From Spisula solida (lineage: Eukaryota > Mollusca > Bivalvia > Venerida > Mactridae): a stretch of 64,000 bases of DNA. Both the position numbers and the translations under genes were made by a program. The notes beneath the pieces are model-generated. The model was not told the origin of the DNA. It was given only the letters and a program-made list of their open reading frames with translations, and made no database searches. Shown piece after piece: positions 23,459 to 34,549 of the stretch (its first letter is position 1; every line of letters begins with the position of its first letter). The DNA lies in NCBI GenBank assembly GCA_947247005.1, contig OX365959.1, forward strand, positions 41,757,097-41,821,096, written 5' to 3'.

Positions 23459-23791
23459 ATCCCGTTACAGTTGTTACAAGAACAATAGCTTTATTCTAAC
23501 TACATGACCGTAATGAATTATGTTACTCCCTGTCCACTTGTTGTTCAAAATATCAAAATTTATACATTATAGACCCATGAGTTGGAAATGGTAAATTGAG
23601 TTAGCTATGCCCATTTCAATACTATTGCATAATTGCTTTGAAAGATATTTAATGTTAATGGGGGTCCAGCCTGATCGCTAACGGACTATACATCATACAA
23701 TATGATACCGGTGAGCACCGGTATTTGGGGTGCCGGCGGTTAGTAGTGCCGGGCTCAAGACGTCATGACACTGGATGTTTGGGAAATTTCT

Positions 23792-24399
23792 AAATCACGT
23801 GATTATTTTGTTCAGTAGACCTATACCCAGGCGTCCAGCCCTCGCGAACATTGGGGAGGCGGGTGCGGGTTCGAAGGGAGGGGAGTCGCTTGTCTTATGT
23901 ACGATTTTTTTATAAACTAAAGCATGAATGGGGCCATTTCCATGACTTTCAAAGACTTTCATCGTGTATTCTGAATGATGAAAACTTCGGATTGTTGTGT
24001 GTAGATTATTGTTCTGGAGCAATATTTGAATATACCTCGGTTATAAACCATAACTGCTGTTTTCTTAAAGAAATTTCTGTCGTCAAAACTTTGATGATAC
24101 TAAAAACTCACAGAAGTTCCGCGAAAATACAAACAAACGGTATACAATATGTAATATAAAAATAAAACAAATAATGTAAAGTGTCACATAATCCAAAGAA
24201 TACGAATTCTCTCGTATTCTTTGCATACTCTAATTTAATAAGCATAACATACATGTGTGTGAGCATGTATATATATTTTTAATGATGTAACATACATGTA
24301 TATAATAATTACCTGCTGTTATTTGAGACTATTTGGTAATGACGTTAATTATAAGGTAATAGTTCTACATTTTTCCGGAGAAGAGAGTAATAATGCATC
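23792..24399. other. Unclassified intergenic DNA
   Basis: A 102-codon frame at 23851-24159 has no recognisable domain. An imperfect palindrome, GAATACGAATTCTCTCGTATTC, lies near 24198. Confidence 0.35.
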
Positions 24400-24715
24400 T
24401 TTTTGGTAAATATTTTTCTTTGTGTTATATTTTTACTTCAGTCATTGTTTACATTCAAATTTACGACGATTTACTTCTTTTATGCGTGTATGAGGTAAGC
24501 TTCAGTTTAAAACATTATATATAATTTGAAATTGAGTTATTTTGTGTAATTAAGCTCTATTTCCAGACAATAATTCGCATAATCATCGATGTAACGTTGT
24601 ATCGATATTCGTACCAAAATAAATCGTACCTGATATTTCGGACCAAATTTCGGAAAGCAGAATTATGTTCTAAATATGTATCTTACGAAAGGGGACACAA
24701 CTTGAATAAAACAAA
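24400..24715 (+). repeat. Repeat R copy 2 (candidate first exon/promoter of ZNF-B)
   Basis: Same landmarks as 16925-17260 in forward orientation: TTTTGGTAAATATTTTTC, GCGTGTATGAG|GTAAGCTTC, then TCGTACCAAAATAAATCG. It lies about 0.7 kb upstream of the predicted acceptor of ZNF-B and on the same strand. The GTAAGC donor would splice to that acceptor with a short intron. This is inference; no transcript evidence is available here. Confidence 0.45.
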
Positions 24716-25432
24716 GAACTAGCCCTATATTAGTCAATGACCGAACACACATGAAATATTATTGTATTTTGGCCACAATCGTGAAATTCAGTATACTTGG
24801 TATGGTGATACTTAACCAATTCATCGGCGAAGAACAGGTCTCGGTTTATTTAGTGTATACCTGGTGAGCGACCTACGGCACAAGGGCCCTCGTTTTTAAC
24901 TTATAAACCCCAATCTCTACACCGAAGAGGATAATGCTGCCCCTATGAAGCATTTTGTTAAATGAATATATGATGATTATCCTATCCTAGCATGATACTG
25001 AGAATAGTGGAGAGCTCTGTTACTGGACAGCTCTTGTTATGTAACATCGTTATGTACAATATAGTCTGTGTAAAACTTCACTATTTGTCTCAGGTAAAGT
25101 TAAGTCATGTTTGTAATCAGGCAATCTTGGATGAACACACTTGACATAAGCAAAGCCACAAAGTATAATTATATTAACTCCGGTAGTCAGAACTTGTTGG
25201 TAATATGCAACCTATTTAATAGTGTAATCATTAAATGAATTCATTGTTATACGTCAGAACATGCAAGATCTAAGACGTACAGCACTTTTATAAAGAGTTA
25301 AGTGTTGTTCTGTAAATGGTCACTGATTTTAGTGAATGACTTATAAGATTCTGTTACTATTCCTTGTTAGAAGAAAGTGTTGTTGTTTAGTATTGTTTAG
25401 ACTATTTACTGTTATATGTAATCTAATTACAG
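24716..25432. other. Intergenic or intronic DNA between R copy 2 and the ZNF-B exon
   Basis: Contains a short inverted end of the GCTCACCTG family (GTGAGCGACCTACGGCAC...AAGGGCCC, about 24866-24894) and a GGACAGCTCTTGTT phrase near 25022. No gene is seen. Confidence 0.45.
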
Positions 25433-25514
25433 AATGGGTGACGGTGTGAACTGAATGATTTGTGGAACTGTAGACAAATGAACATATACACATCACTGAG
25501 GAAGCAACTGGCTT
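25421..25514 (+). promoter_or_regulatory. Predicted 3' splice site and conserved exon head of ZNF-B
   Basis: CTAATTACAG|AATGGG with AG at 25431-25432. It is followed by GACGGTGTGAACTGAATGA and TTGTGGAACTGTAGAC, which are also found before ZNF-D and, with a few insertions, ZNF-E. Conservation of this block between duplicates supports a transcribed exon start. Confidence 0.5.
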
Positions 25515-25930
25515 AGCTCTACACCATTCTACTGAACAACCTGTGAAAACTGACTTAGCTCTACATCATTCTACTGAACAACCTGTGAAAACTGACTTAG
25601 CTCTACATCATTCTACTGAACAACCTGTGAAAACTGACAGAGCTCTACACCATTCTACTGAACAACCTGTGAAAACTGACTAAGGTCTACACCATTCTAC
25701 TGAACAACCTGTGAAAACTGACTTAGCTCTACATCATTCTACTGAACAACCTGTGAAAACTGACAGAGCTCTACACCATTCTACTGAACAACCTGTGAAA
25801 ACTGACTAAGGTCTACACCATTCTACTGAACAACCTGTGAAAACTGACTTAGCTCTACATCATTCTACTGAACAACCTGTGAAAACTGACAGAGCTCTAC
25901 ACCATTCTACTGAACAACCTGTGAACAACA
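25515..25930 (+). repeat. 42-bp minisatellite upstream of ZNF-B, 10 copies
   Basis: Units with GAACAACCTGTGAAAACTGA repeat every 42 bases. Two flavours alternate: one has ACTTAGCTCTACATCATTC, the other ACAGAGCTCTACACCATTC or ACTAAGGTCTACACC. They form a 126-base (3-unit) higher-order pattern. The array ends 8 bases before the ATG. Confidence 0.92.
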
Positions 25931-25937
25931 ACCGATA

Positions 25938-26543
25938 ATGGAACAATCTGGGAAACCATCTTTTATTTGTGGAGTTTGTGAATCAGTATTCAGGACGATT
26001 TCTTTACTTAAAGTTCACATGAGAGTTCATACTGGCGAAAAACCCTTTCAGTGTGATATTTGTGGATCTACATTTACCAATAATAAAAGTCTGAAAAGGC
26101 ATTTGAGAGTACATACTGAGGAAAAAACATTTAAGTGTGATATATGTGGATCTGCATTCAATCAAAATAAAAGACTGGACAATCACATTAAATTTCATAC
26201 TGGTGAAAACCCATTCAAATGTGATATTTGTGGATCCACATTCAATGAAAACAATAATCTGGAAACACACATGAAATTACATCAAGGTAAAAAACAGTCG
26301 AGTGTAACGTTTGTTGGTCTACATTCAGAGACAACCGTGAACTTAAAGTTCACATGAGCGTACATAGTGGTGAAAAAACATTTATGTGAGATATTTGTGG
26401 ATCTGCATTCAATACGAACAAAGGTCTGAAAATACATATGAGAAAACACACTGGTGAAAAAGGCATTTGAATTTGATAATTGTGATTCGGCTTTCTCTCG
26501 AAATGATAAGCTGAAAGAGCGCATGAGAGTACATTCTGATTAA
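25938..26543 (+). pseudogene. ZNF-B: C2H2 zinc-finger gene, four intact fingers then frameshifted
   Basis: The frame opens [18 protein letters not shown] and gives four complete C2H2 fingers (linkers TGEKPF, TEEKTF, TGENPF). After HQGKKQSS the reading frame is lost, giving a 139-residue product. Downstream, other frames still read C.VCWSTFRDNRELKVHM, a finger with CGSAFNTNKGLKIHM whose first cysteine codon is a stop, and NCDSAFSRNDKLKERM. They finish at RVHSD with TAA at 26541-26543, the same ending as ZNF-E. An ancestral 7-finger protein is therefore implied. The short product could still be made, but loss of several fingers suggests decay. Confidence 0.85.
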
Positions 26544-27571
26544 ATATTCTGTTATTAAAAATGCGTGCTTGTTTCTATTAGTGAAGTCAATCATATGTCT
26601 TCATTGGTTAGACATCATAATTTACTAAGCTCCGCCGACAGGCATAACTTTCATTTTGTCTACAGTAAGTAACACTAATAAGACTGTCTGTAACGTAAGC
26701 AATTGTCAAAAGCAATTGTCCCTACACAAATAATTGTAATAATATAATTACTTTCCAGGGAATTTCTTTTATTTCTTATCTGACATTTAAAAGTTAATTA
26801 CTTTATTATATTTATTAATCTCCACCACGAAAGAATAGTCTCCGTTCGACCGTAAGATAATCGTGTGACTGTCCGATCCAGTTTGATTGAGTAGCGTAAC
26901 ATATATATTATATTGAATTACGTATATCTGGGAAAATATGCATTTGTTTGATGCAGAACATGTCAGTAAGTTCACGTTAGGGATTTGGGAGTAATAAAGT
27001 CCATGCAAAGCATTTCTGTAAAATGGAGTAAGGTACATAAGGTGTAGTCAAGTGGCGTAATGTGGGATATAAACTGTTGGAAAATGTATTGAAAGCAAAA
27101 TGATAATTATAATATCATAAACATTCATGTATAGTATTTTGCATTACGTACACCTGGTATAAGTATGTATTAGTTTGATGCAGAACATGACAGTAACACC
27201 ACGCGTAAGTTTTTGTGAAACGTAAGGTGGTCTTACACTTAATTTAATTACACTATTCTTGAACTACATGTATAAGTAGTCTACGTAATGCATATGACTG
27301 CGTAACGACTTAAATTAATATGTGCTTGGTATTCACACACAAATTTACATAGAACAGTATTCAGTCACATGGATCCCGATATTATAGTGTATAAACTACA
27401 CGACTGCGATGGTGTGGTCAACATTTCCAAATGTTTGATGTGTTATAATGATAAACTCATATTACACATTTAGATCAACACATAATTTATTAAACACGGC
27501 ATCTGTATTATCGGTTATTTGTATCGACTGCAGTATCTATATATTGCACATACCGCATGCTACTGTAAATA
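26544..27571. other. Downstream flank of ZNF-B, no gene
   Basis: AT-rich. GTTTGATGCAGAACATG occurs twice (near 26948 and 27175) within a loosely repeated context. No coding frame with recognisable motifs. Confidence 0.4.
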
Positions 27572-28955
27572 CGAGGGTTGTTCAAATTGGAATGCAACTA
27601 AGACCATAAAAACATATTCTTGATAGATTCTAATTAAACAAGCCGATGATCCCATTGCAGTACTCATCTCTGATATATATGCAAAGTTTCATTCAGTTAT
27701 ACCATTTTCAAAATGCGTTTTTGTTATTATTCCTAGGTACGCTGTGCATATACTGGACATGAGCCAAACCGAGATCTTAACGTTCCTGATATATTTTCCG
27801 ACAATTCAATTTAAGAGTCGTTTGAAACAAATAAAGATCACAAGGGACCATGCTTGACAAACAAGGATGGTCGGAATGTTCAAGAACCTTCTCAGAAAGC
27901 CGCTTTAAATGCTACAGGCGGAGGCCCATTGCCCTGCAATAGCATGTCATCCTTCAAACATGTGGCTTGGTAGCGATTGTCGGAGTATTTCTTCAATTTC
28001 TGACGGAATTTACCTTTGTTAGGCTTTGCATTTACCCATTGTCCATTTTATACATCAAATGTAATGGTAGAAACTTAGTTTATATCGAAAAAGATGTACA
28101 TTTCTGCTAGCGCCCACATGCACACTTTTTTCTGTCTTTGCTGGCCCATATTTGTTTATGTCGCATTGGTGACAAAATGAACCCATTTCTCGTTTATGGT
28201 CATAACATTTGCAAACGGTCGACTTTTTTTATCTGGAAACTGGTTTCAACTATTTTGGACAGTTTGCAAGACATATGTGCTGGCATTCTCGTTCACCAAA
28301 GTATTCTTCACCAGTGATAGTCTGGGAACTTGACTAACCACTGATGTATGAGGATGATGTGCTGGCGTCCCAAAGCAGAAAGGGGTATCCAAACTACTTT
28401 TCGTTCTATTTTTTTGTAATATGCTTGATAATTGTATGAATATCTCCTAATGATGTGCCAACACATGGAGCTACTTGCCTAATTGAAAATACTCCACCGT
28501 ATTCTAAACAATATTTGATTTTCGCAACCCTTTGGTAGTATGTTGCGGTATTTGGATAGCATGCAAGAGGTTCATTTCCAAATAAATTACACCACTTCTA
28601 AATGTCTTAAACTGTCAAGTAGCTGATGAAAAAGACACCACATGACACCATTTCACCATACAAGTTTTTATTAAATATTGTTTTTGCTCCCACATTAAGA
28701 AAACACCGATTTTTAAATTGGACCGAATTTGGTCAGAAAAAGAAGTGACATTTTCCTAATAATTTAAGCATTAGTATACACGAGTAGACAGTGTTAATTG
28801 ACCTATTGTTACAGCTACACTAAACGGATTTTAAAATGTGAGGTATCAATATAAAGCTAATACATTGATCATTTATATACAGCTGACTTTTGTTAAAAAT
28901 TCGTTGATACAAGAAATATATAGCATCACTTGCATTCCAGTTTGAACAACCCTCG
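27572..28955 (-). mobile_element. Degenerate mariner-like transposon, 1384 bp
   Basis: Flanked by TA (27570-27571 and 28956-28957). Inverted ends of 28 bases with one mismatch begin CGAGGGTTGTTCAAA. The length is that of a complete mariner. The minus strand carries broken pieces of a transposase. This is the only Tc1/mariner-type element in the window that still has coding remains. Confidence 0.88.
27790..28560 (-). pseudogene. Mariner-like transposase remnant
   Basis: Minus-strand frames, broken by several stops and shifts, give an N-terminal helix-turn-helix-like stretch (KIKYCLEYGGVF.IRQVA). They continue with a middle part around KYGPAKTEKSVHVG, the zone after the first catalytic Asp in mariners, and a LLQGNGPPP stretch where mariners have the HDNA(R/P) box. 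Last is a VPCDLYLFQTTLKLN stretch matching the conserved SPDLAPCDF.LF region. The assignment rests on the order of these weak matches plus the mariner-type ends. No functional enzyme is possible. Confidence 0.6.
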
Positions 28956-29046
28956 TATGGCGGATCTCCAAGTCAGATTAGGGTGTGAATAGGAGGCTAT
29001 AAACACTTGATTTTAAGATAGTTTGGAGTTCTTTACAACATATCAA

Positions 29047-29612
29047 ACAAAAGGGCCATTGGCCCTAAAGCGCTCACCTGATGACTTGCAGTTTAGGCAG
29101 AATCAGTATTTGTTATGATATATGGCCTTAATATTTTCTTAGATTTTACAGTGAAACACTTTGTGACCAGGTTTAATAAAGATGAGGTAAAATATGTGAC
29201 TTCTAAAGTATAAACAATGTTTTCCTTTGGTGTGACCTGGTGACCTAGTTATTTGCTCCAAATGACCTAATTTCAAAATTGACCTAGAATCTACAGAGAC
29301 AAACATTGTGACCAAGTTTTAAACAAAATATGTTAAAATTGTGACCTATAAGAGTGTCAACAAGGTTTTTCTTCGATGTGACCTGGTGACCTAGTTTTTG
29401 AGGCAAGATTACCAAGTTGCAACTTGACCTAGATTCATAGAGACAAACATTGTGACCAAGTTTCATTAAGATTATGTCAAACATGTGACCTCAACAAGGG
29501 TTTTCTTTGATGTGACCTGATGACCTAGTTTTTAAACCAAAATGACCTGATTTCGAACTTGACCTAAATTCCACAGAGACTAACACTGTGACCAAGTTTT
29601 AATATTACGTGA
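29047..29612 (+). mobile_element. GCTCACCTG-family repeat, subfamily with CATTGGCCCTAAAGCG start
   Basis: Starts AAAAGGGCCATTGGCCCTAAAGCGCTCACCTGATG and continues with the family's GTGACCTGGTGACCTAG phrases. The right end hairpin is missing. The start is like that at 59520, marking a subfamily. Confidence 0.75.
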
Positions 29613-29679
29613 AAATAATGAATTCTAGAGTGTGAAATCTTAGAAACCGAGCTAAGCGCTGCTAAATCAGGTTTGGCAT

Positions 29680-30020
29680 ATTTTTGGTAAATGTTTTCCT
29701 TTGGGTTACTTCCTGGTAGTTTGACGTTTATTCAGTCATTGATGTTAACTTCAAAAAAATACTGCTTTGTAGGCGTGTACTAGGTAAGCTCCAGTTTAAA
29801 TGATTAGATTTAATATAGAATTATTAAGTTATAATGTGTTAACAAAATATTACCCCGCATTAACCCGAAACGTCGAAATTTCATCGATGCAACGTCGAAT
29901 CGCTATTCGTACCAAAATAAATCGTACCTGATAATTCGGACCAATGTCGCCAAGCAAATTAATGTTGAATTGTATATCTTACGAAATAGAACTGAAATTG
30001 GTAAAACAGATGACTGGCCC
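29680..30020 (+). repeat. Repeat R copy 3 (candidate first exon/promoter of ZNF-C)
   Basis: TTTTGGTAAATGTTTTCC, then GCGTGTACTAG|GTAAGCTCC and TCGTACCAAAATAAATCG, as in the other two R copies. It is in the same orientation as ZNF-C, about 7 kb upstream of its predicted acceptor, with transposons in between. Confidence 0.45.
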
Positions 30021-30137
30021 TATTACTCAATAACCAAACACAAATATATATGAACTTGTTATGCTTATATATATTATAAATTCAGTAGATAAGATAATAG
30101 ACTAATTTTTGTCTTCAATAAATTCAGGACATGTTCT

Positions 30138-30525
30138 ATAAGGTGGCAGGGGATATACTGGGGTGAGGGGGGTCAATAACAAATATTTAGTGTAGAGCTT
30201 ATTTATGGGCACCAAAAATTAAATTGGTATTTTAAAGACTCGATTCTGTATTTATTTTGTAAAAAGAAGGTGTTTATTGTTTTTAAAAATCATAGAAACT
30301 AAAGGATTTGCTACTCTTCAAAATGGAGGTTACCCCCACTGGCGGAAGTGCATATTTAGCGTCGTTAGAAACCTAGAAAAAGTTTGACAGCGAATAGCAA
30401 AAAATCCACCTGTATGGGAGACACTTTCTTTGCTGAAATAACCTTGTTCAGGTATTCTATTGATGTAAAATTGAGCCAAATATAGGATTGCATTAGCTTT
30501 AAAAATACTGTGTATGTATGTCTGG
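30138..30525 (+). mobile_element. Family V repeat, left part only
   Basis: Begins GGTGGCAGGGGATATACTGG and matches the first half of 31303-32313 through ATTTAGTGTAGAGCTTATTT and CACTGGCGGAAGTGCATA to ATACTGTGTATG. The matching right terminus is absent. Confidence 0.75.
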
Positions 30526-31302
30526 AAATTTGAATAATTTGGGCGGTTTGCGACATTTTCTTGCTTGGCGCCTTGTCGTTTGGGGTCCATTAACATTTAA
30601 TGTTCATGCATGTGTCTGATATTGGTCAGAAAGTGTTATTTGGTGTTAAATGCAATCTGTAGGCGTAACTCTGGTGACATATTTGAGTGAAAATCTTGAA
30701 AAACTTGAAATATGACCTATGTAGTACTTGGAACTTTGATGGTCTGAGCAGAGTTACTTCCCTTGGCTGCATATAATCACTGCTTTGATGATTTCTGATC
30801 CATCCTGAGTCATAATTGTTCATGTGTTTGATAAAATACAGTTGAATAAGGTTTATTGAGCTCATTTATACTGCAGAAGCACACCCTGAACTACATTTTG
30901 GCTTGTATTTTGTGATTTTGGAACAATGGTCACCATTGTTGATTCAACCATTTTGCATCTCAAACATCATGATTGGACCTTTTTTCCCGGATAAGTGTTC
31001 CAAATGCTTAATGTTGTGAAAAACAACTGGGCGCGAGACACCAAAGAATCATTATGTGCATATTTAATATAATATTTCCCTTGAAATAGGAATTTAGACT
31101 AGCTATAGCTCTGGCTAGCCTGTGGTGAAGAATTAAATTGTAATTTGGCAAAATTGAAGGATATATGTGGAAAAGTAAATTGAATATGAATTACTAAATG
31201 CATGATGGAGAACATATTCATGGGTTAGGTTTTACTAAAAAAACATGCTAGAACAAGATGTGCATATAAAATTTGGCTTCAAGATGTAGATCTAAAAACT
31301 TA
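30526..31302. other. Unclassified DNA between two family V copies
   Basis: No gene recognised. Confidence 0.35.
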
Positions 31303-32313
31303 AGGTGGCAGGGAATATACTGGGGTGAAAATAACAAATATTTAGTGTAGAGCTTATTTATGGGCACCAAAAATTAAATTGGTATTTTAAAGACTCAATT
31401 CTGTATTTATTTTGTAAAAAGGTGTTTATTATTTTGAAAAATCATAGAAACTTAATATCAGCTGGCTTTGAAGGACTTGCTGTGCTACTCTTCAAAATGG
31501 AGGTTACCACCACTGGCGGAAGTGCATATTTAGCGTTGTTAGAAACTGCGAAAAAGTTTGACAGCAAATAGCAAAAAAACATCTGTATGGGAGACACTTT
31601 TCTTGCTCAGACAGGGCTTTTTTCACTATATACGAGGGGCCTATATAAGGCCCCTTCACAATTTCCTATAGGCCCCTAAAGACCCGTTCACAATTAGCAT
31701 TGGCGTCTTGGTTTTTGTACAATCAACTTAACCGCAAAGCACCAAACAATCCAAACATAAATTACAATGATAATTATTATTCCTGTACTGGACTTGATAT
31801 GAAGTATTGGATCATAGATACATGCATGTTTGGGACAAGTGGACAAAAAATTCTTAACATAATGAAAAATTTCATTTTACAATTTGGTGATTTGTCGCGC
31901 TTAGTTTTTCACAATTTTGTGAATTTTCACGCTAAATTTTCACAAAAGAAAATGGCCTGGGCCTCTTCATAATTTAGCAAAAAAAAGCCCAGTCAGGTAT
32001 TCTATTATTGTAAAATTGAGCCAAATATAGGATTGCATTAGCTTTAAAAATACTGTGTATGCTGTGAAATTGGTCACTTTTGTATCTTTTTTTACTAAAA
32101 ATTGGAGGGGTAGGGGGAAAAACAAAGGGCCATAACTCCACAACCCAAGGTTTCAGCCTTATATTTGGATGCTGTTTTCAGGGCATGCTGTCTAGGCCCT
32201 GAGACTGACACAGAAATATTTTATTGTCTCATTGGCTGTTTTCAAGAAATAGTCTTGACTGTTTGCGGCCTGTCGGAACCCAAAAATCAGCCAATAGTAT
32301 ATCCCTGCCACCT
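31303..32313 (+). mobile_element. Family V element with GGTGGCAGGGATATACT ends
   Basis: The left end AGGTGGCAGGGAATATACT and right end AGTATATCCCTGCCACCT are inverted copies with one indel. The interior matches 30138-30525, but here a 381-bp piece is inserted (31612-31992). It has no coding capacity, and the target duplication is unclear. Confidence 0.75.
31612..31992. mobile_element. 381-bp insertion with CAGGGCTTTTTT / AAAAAAGCCCAG ends
   Basis: Absent from the copy at 30138-30525, where the two sides are nearly continuous. The ends CAGGGCTTTTTT and AAAAAAGCCCAG are inverted with one mismatch, which would suit a hAT-like miniature, but no clean 8-bp duplication is visible. The frame at 31700-31972 has no recognisable domain. 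Confidence 0.55.
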
Positions 32314-32494
32314 AAGTATTCTCGATATCGACATTACTCGGTAAAACCCGTTTTTCCGGAACGGGAATTTCACGGCCAGGGGGTTAGCGAGCAATAAGCG
32401 GAATAGCGGTAGTGTATATAATTATTCTTTTTTCAACGTTTAAACATGAAAAACATATAAAACTGTTTAAACAATTATTGCACATTATCATTAA

Positions 32495-33656
32495 GCTAGT
32501 GGCTAGTCGTCCGGCACCAGACGACTAGACAGCGAAATGCGCCGGACGACTAGACAGCAAAATTAGTCGTCCGTCAGTGGACTACTAGCAAACGCTACGT
32601 GCATTGGCTAGAGAACCGTCATTCTTTTTCTACACATTAAGCATCTACCCTTTATTAAAGGTTATAATAAACTACGAATATTCTCAAGACATGTCAATGC
32701 CTTATATGCAACCATTTTGTGACCTCCCGTGTACCTCAGTATATTGTCCGCCATATAGGAATGGTACGAATGAATGCGGAAATCGCTGTCGGGTTTTATA
32801 AAGCGCGACAAATAGCAATGGTGCAGCTGTGTATTAGAAATAGTAAGGGAACAAAGAATGTTTAAATTACAGTATTATGAGGATTGTGAAAGTATTTTAC
32901 TTCATGCTGAAAAAATAAAATTGCTGTGTAATAAGTGTTGTACACTTAAGTCTATTAATATGAATAAATACATCTGTTCAGTGTTCTGTTCTGTGTAATA
33001 AGGTAATTGGCAGTTTGGAATGTCACTGGTTATATAAATAGTGTGAAAAACAATGTTGCCGTTTATAAATGTTATCATGGTGGACCCTATTGTATATTGT
33101 TGTTGTATTTAAAATTAAAACAAATAAAAATAACAATTGTAAATTGTATTGTTTTGTATATATGTGTCATTAAAACTGCGAATGAAAAATAATTAATTGC
33201 CACATTAGCTTTGTTTGTGACACATGTACCATTTCTTCTACATCTGTATTACCTACTACTTATCATAATGAGCATAGCATAATGCTACTGTATGTCATTT
33301 TAACACAGCATTACCATTTCAATCAACTTGGATATTTTTTGCACTGTATATAGATCTCATGCCGACAGCGATGTCCGCATTCATTCGTGCCAGTTTATAC
33401 CATTCTTATATGGCGGTCAATATACGGAGATACACGGGAGGTCACAAAATAGTTGCAGATAAGGCATTGACATGTCTTGCCTATATTTGTAGTTTATTAT
33501 AACCTTTATTATAAGGTAGATGCATAATGCGTAGAAATAGAATGACGGTTCTCTAGCCAATGCACGTAGCGTTTGCTAGTAGTCCACTGACGGACGACTA
33601 ATTTCGCAGTCTAGTCGTCCGGCGCCGGACGACTAATAGGACGACTAGCCACTGCC
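32495..33656. mobile_element. 1162-bp element, about 300-bp inverted repeats, 9-bp duplication (Mutator-like, non-autonomous)
   Basis: TATCATTAA is duplicated at 32486-32494 and 33657-33665 and occurs once in the empty copy near 7274. The ends carry AGTGGCTAGTCGTCC, and the inverted arms run inward for about 300 bases, to about 32800 and 33360. Nine-base duplications plus arms of hundreds of bases are typical of Mutator-like elements; the assignment is by structure only. The interior (32810-33350) has no transposase. A frame at 32604-32801 is just arm sequence. Confidence 0.82.
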
Positions 33657-34042
33657 TATCATTAAACATCATTGTTTTTAAACTTTAGCAAGAATTATCC
33701 TAAAAAATGCTTTATATTTGAAATGATAAATTTTATTCTACACTGCCGCTTCCGTAGGTCGATACCGATGGTGAGTAAATATACGCATTTTTCAAGTTAA
33801 CATATATATTAGGCGTAAATGTTGTCAGCAAGGTCGTAAAATAATGTTGTAATTGTGTTCAAGTAAGAATTTTTACAGATTCTTATCATTTGGCTAAAAA
33901 AATCGCGATTTTTGTACCTGGTTGCTCTATACGCTATATACACGTTCCACCCTGACGTATATTCGGAATATCTCGCATATTGTCACTCAATTAATTCCGT
34001 AATCGCGGAAAATGGGTATTACCCTGTAATGTCGATATGGTG

Positions 34043-34538
34043 CATAGGGGTCTGTATCGACTCACTGGTCTCTCAATCACTAGATATAGAATAACAGGGA
34101 AGTAACTCGTATCGAAATTGCGACACCACCAACTTTACAAACAGTCTTGTAACTTTTCCAAAATGGCAATTAATCACATACTGTTTTCTCCAGTAGCAAC
34201 CTTATACATTTATCTTCGAGATACAACCAATCTTATGTCAAACAATACATCGCACCCGAGCCGTTACAAATGCATACATGTTGAAAATATACTGAAAAAT
34301 AAAAGCAGGACAAAAACGTGGACAGGCCCTTACCATACTAAAGGGCTCTTCACACAGGAGTGGCGACAAAAACAATGACATGGTTGGAGGATCGTATAAC
34401 AACTAAAACTATAACCAAAATATCTGAAAAGTAACACACGCGCTAGTGCTGTCATTCTATTATTTTGAAAACTAAAAATGTTCATGTTAATCTATATCTA
34501 GTGATTGAGAGACCAGTGAGTCGATACAGACCCCTGTG
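34043..34538. mobile_element. 496-bp hAT-like MITE nested in family M
   Basis: ATATGGTG is duplicated at 34035-34042 and 34539-34546. The element starts CATAGGGGTCTGTATCG and ends CGATACAGACCCCTGTG. The inverted repeats are about 50 bases and nearly perfect. An 8-bp duplication and CA-N-AGGGG start fit the hAT group. Noncoding. Confidence 0.85.
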
Positions 34539-34549
34539 ATATGGTGAAT

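Larger units (their letters stand above)
22063..23791 (+). mobile_element. Family G repeat, interrupted by a 996-bp insertion
   Basis: The parts 22063-22462 and 23459-23791 together match, in reverse, the continuous copy at 53938-54713. Landmarks include TGTATTTTGCATTTACTTCC, GTAGGTCGAAGTTACCCATA, GTCCACTTGTTGTTCAAAAT, GTCCAGCCTGATCGCTAACGG and the hairpin ATACCGGTGAGCACCGGTAT. It is noncoding. Shorter pieces of the family lie near 100-160, 52247-52335 and 55384-55410. Confidence 0.8.
32318..34549 (+). mobile_element. Family M element carrying two nested insertions
   Basis: The ends ATTCTCGATATCGACATTAC and the inverse of ATTCACCATATCGACATTAC frame the element. Between them the order of landmarks equals the uninterrupted copy at 7133-7661: TTTCACGGCCAGGGGGTTAGCG, TGTTTTTAAACTTTAGCAAG, GTACCTGGTTGCTCTATACG. 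It is broken at 32495-33656 and at 34043-34538 by other elements, leaving about 0.57 kb of its own sequence. Noncoding. Confidence 0.8.

Noticed and set aside
31700..31972. 90-codon frame in the nested 381-bp insertion
   Set aside because: No motif, and the insert looks like a miniature element with inverted ends.
32604..32801. 65-codon protein inside the Mutator-like element
   Set aside because: It lies wholly within the inverted arm, so it is terminal repeat sequence.
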